Positions 60,978-64,000 of a stretch of 64,000 nucleotides of DNA are shown here, piece after piece. Every line of letters begins with the position of its first letter. The first letter of the stretch is position 1. The position numbers and the translations under genes were made by a program. The DNA comes from Hyalella azteca (Eukaryota; Arthropoda; Malacostraca; Amphipoda; Hyalellidae), in NCBI RefSeq assembly GCF_000764305.2, contig NW_025930738.1, forward strand, positions 216,014-280,013, given 5' to 3'. The notes below the pieces were generated by a model that did not search any database, was not told the DNA's origin, and saw nothing but the letters and a program-made list of their open reading frames with translations.

Positions 60978-63900
60978 CGGGGATCACAACAATCTCGACT
61001 ACTGGAAATAAAAATTTAATGGAGGCAGAATTTTTTCTTAGTATTTCTTACAAAAAAAAAACATTCACGAATTTTTGACAACGTAATTTGCAAAAATGTA
61101 AATTTTCTAGTGACCAAGTAATTTTCTGAAACAACACATATGATTTTAGTTCAATTTTGAAACAGATCTGCTTTAAAATATCATTATTTTATATTCTTTC
61201 ATATATTAATTTTCTTATTGTTTTGATTTGTTATGAAGTCACCAAATTGATCTCCGAGTAAAAGTTATCTATGCCCAATCAAACAGTTTGTTCAGAGCAT
61301 AGCATTGAAAAATTTCGACGAAGCAATTAACAAACCAAAGAAAGACAAACAAAGTCATTAATTTCAATCACTCGTTATTTGAGACCCTCATCAAATTATT
61401 CTATTTTTTTATTTCTCATTTTTTCCTGCTGCCGTTAAATAAACTTGTACTGCCTTTAAAATCTATGTATCAATTAAATTTCGAATAAATAGCACCACGA
61501 AGATTATCCAGAACAAAGATTTTTATTGTCAGAATTTCACAAATACTCTAGCACAAAATTATATCAAGTGATAGTGACACATGGAATATGTTTTCACAAA
61601 CCGACACACAATAATAGTTTGAAGAGCAGCTTGGCAGTCAAGTTCTATTTATAAAAAGAAAACTCATATTATTTCCTGACCGAAACTGGGAGAATGAACT
61701 TTAAAAATTCAAAATTGGAAACTCATCACACAATCCTACAAACAGTGTTAGCATTAAGCCATCCATGGCCGACCACTACCTATCCTTCGAAGAATATGTT
61801 TATGATCTGAATATGGAAAGTAATGCCTTTATTTGAACAACTAGGCTATAAATATTTTCCGCTCTATATATTTGGTAACCTTGAACTGGTAAATTTCTGT
61901 CTGTAGCAATAAAAATAAAATTATAATCTGTAAATTGTCAATTATTGACTTGATTATTTGAGTTTAAGAAATAGATCAGGTAAAAGTTGAACAACCTTAT
62001 CATAGATCTGAGTCGTTACCATTCGGTTTGATAAAACTCTTCGAGGAAAGTCGCAATGGCATTCTACAAAATAGTGTCAGTATAATAGATGGTCCACAGC
62101 ATAAGGATGTTCTGCAATACTTTGCACTAATACCAAAGCATATTCCCATTTTTGTTTTGCCCTAACTCGCTAAAACGCGCGTAAAATTTCAAGTTATTTA
62201 TGCACTGCGAATAAGTATTGAAATCCTGTAAAATTTATGTGAGCATTTAAAGAGAAATATTACAACAATTCAATAATTTTTGAGCAGCAAGTTGACAATT
62301 AAGTTTGATTTCAAAAAATAAAAATCACGTAACTAGCAGACTTAAATTTGGAAAATAAGCTTTAAAAATTTAGAGGTAACTGAAAAAAATGTAACTCAGT
62401 ACTCACTGCAGTGAGTCACAGAGAGCGCATTTTTTCGTCGAAGATAGCGTGAAGTCACGGACAGACAAACAGATGGACGGACATGACGGGCACAATAGCA
62501 CATTTTTTCATAAATGAGAAAATGCGCTAAAAATGTGATCTGACTAAATCTAACCTAGCCAAACCTTCTAACAAAAATTATATATCTTTCATGTTATCGT
62601 TCAATTTGAGCAATCATTCACCTTCAACTGAATTATTTATATTCGATTTTTTCAGAAAGGATTTTTCGTAATCATTATTTCATATCTCAAAATATCGATT
62701 ATAACACGAAAGAAATTATTAACCATTTTTCCTTTTAATTTGCGTTCAAGAGAATATATGAACCGCCGAGCTTGAAATGCGACGCTGTTCAACGCAGCGC
62801 GTGCACGTCATTGTTGAAGTGCTGCCACCTACAGTCTCCCACAAGGCAGTTCTCTTGGCCTATGATGTCCATGAACGTACGCGGCCTCGAGAAAGTGCAT
62901 ACAAGCATTTTAGCGTCCTCTAATTCACCAAAGTTAAGATGGTTGGCTTAGGATCAGGAAATATCCACTTACATGTAACAATGATGTTCAGAAAAAACAC
63001 TTAGCTACTTCAAGAACAGGACTAATAATATTTAGGTTTAACATTTAGAGAACGCGTGTAGATGTAATTCGACTGGGTAGAAAAATTTAGTTTACGTGTG
63101 TGACACTCTAATGGATATTAATCATTAAAAAACATCGTGATTCCTTCCTTGCCGGATAACAATTAATTTTGTGTGGTATATCAAGAGGAAAAAATGCTGC
63201 AATCTAAAAACAAAATATTGCTCGGCAATAAATTCTGGATTCAATGAAGAGATAATAGCAGTATATTTATTTATATAAATACTACATTAATAGTATATAT
63301 ATATATATATACTACAGTATATATTATACTACATTTATTACCAGCTCGTCTGATATAAAAGAAACTTATATTACGTTTGGAATCAAAATGACACATCAAG
63401 TTTGAGGATCTCACGCTGATGACAACAGGCGATAATGATGGGAAAAATTTGCAAGGGCGCACTTTGTCTCATGACAGCACAATTTTCGTTTGAACATGAA
63501 AGTATTGAACATTGAAGGAAAGCTGGAAATGATCGTCGAATGAAAAGGGAAAACGAATTTTCTCATTCTAATGTTTTGATACGCGTGCTAATTTTTTATT
63601 TTTAATATACAATCCACAAGTGCATTAGTTACCGCTATCACTTTGCAATGCAATATCTAACTTAATACAATACTAGCTAAACATAAATACTCGCATTCCA
63701 TTCGGGCGCCCCAGCCGTTCACTGCAAATCATCAACGAAAATATGATGCTTGGTTTGGAGCTCGAACAAAGTATTGCTTAAAATTCTCTAATAGCAAAAC
63801 AAGCAGAGAATAGCGACAACATTCAAAGTATCGTTGTTGTTGTTGTTGGTGTTGTGAGGTTACTCATGGTGTAGCGTTTTTTTCCGACGAGCACAATAAT

Positions 63901-64000
63901 TTTAACGTTGTTCTTTAAAGAAACAATTCCAGACAAATTTATTTTGCAAAGAAAAAATTAAGGTAACAAGAAAAATTGTATCAGAGTCCGTAGTTGAATT
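60978..64000. other. downstream region, no convincing gene
   Basis: AT-rich. A minus-strand open frame near 62943-62772 (MLVCTFSRPRTFMDIIGQEN...) is GC-richer than its surroundings but matches no known family by eye. A TA repeat lies at 63294-63311 and a TTG repeat at 63832-63855. No RNA genes were seen. Confidence 0.4.

Overview
This is a eukaryotic, AT-rich, intron-rich window, most likely from an arthropod and perhaps a crustacean. The reasons are the spliced genes with short GT-AG introns, a chymotrypsin-fold protease of the clip/snake type, an animal-type alpha-amylase, secreted C-type-lectin-like genes, and animal transposons (Penelope-like, Tc1, piggyBac, tRNA-derived SINEs). No operons, prokaryotic signals or CRISPR arrays are present. 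The species cannot be named from the sequence alone.

Layout. (1) 0-14 kb: a minus-strand trypsin-like serine protease gene spread over at least six exons (10216 down to 2626). Its exons for the catalytic His and Asp were not found. It is surrounded by SINEs, a small MITE and tandem repeats. (2) 16-47 kb: a plus-strand tandem cluster of four-module secreted proteins, called here A (16029-19280), B (24650-28103), C (31153-34049), D (43677-45497, frameshifted) and E (a 3' remnant near 46.7-46.84 kb). Each gene has a signal peptide plus a PAN-like cysteine module (exon 1), the first half of a C-type-lectin-like domain (exon 2, always 177 nt), a hevein-like cysteine module (exon 3, 162-168 nt), and the second half of the lectin-like domain (exon 4). 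All the internal introns are phase 1. The summed exon lengths are exact multiples of three in A, B and C and one base short in D. The unusual point is a hevein-like module that appears to sit inside a CTLD. D looks like a mosaic, with exon 1 like C and exons 2-4 like A. A carries a 1.6-kb Tc1-derived foldback in intron 3 that is absent from D.

(3) 35.5-43.9 kb is not ordinary genomic sequence. It contains a complete 38-bp Tn5/Nextera mosaic-end junction (35518-35555), a second 19-bp mosaic end (38758-38776) and two single-N gaps (35660, 38819). The pieces between and after them are near-copies of other parts of the window: a piece of C's intron 0, the Penelope-like segment of 20-23 kb, the 3' half of B, and exon 4 plus the 3' flank of C. 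This is best read as an assembly artefact containing alternative-haplotype or paralogous copies (B', C'). The second copy also has a frameshift in B', a contracted 18-bp minisatellite, loss of C exons 1-3 and a 1.3-kb insertion.

(4) 47-57 kb: gene-poor DNA with decayed duplications of the lectin 3' flank, a dead piggyBac element, a 570-bp AT-rich foldback and a TTAA-flanked MITE with 15-bp perfect inverted ends. (5) 58-61 kb: the 3' part of an alpha-amylase gene (five exons ending in the usual short AKL exon) with an in-frame stop and a frameshift in its first recognisable exon, so probably a pseudogene. (6) 61-64 kb: nothing convincing.

The protease, lectins and amylase are all secreted-type products, plausibly digestive or immune. 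Nothing in the sequence shows that they are co-regulated.
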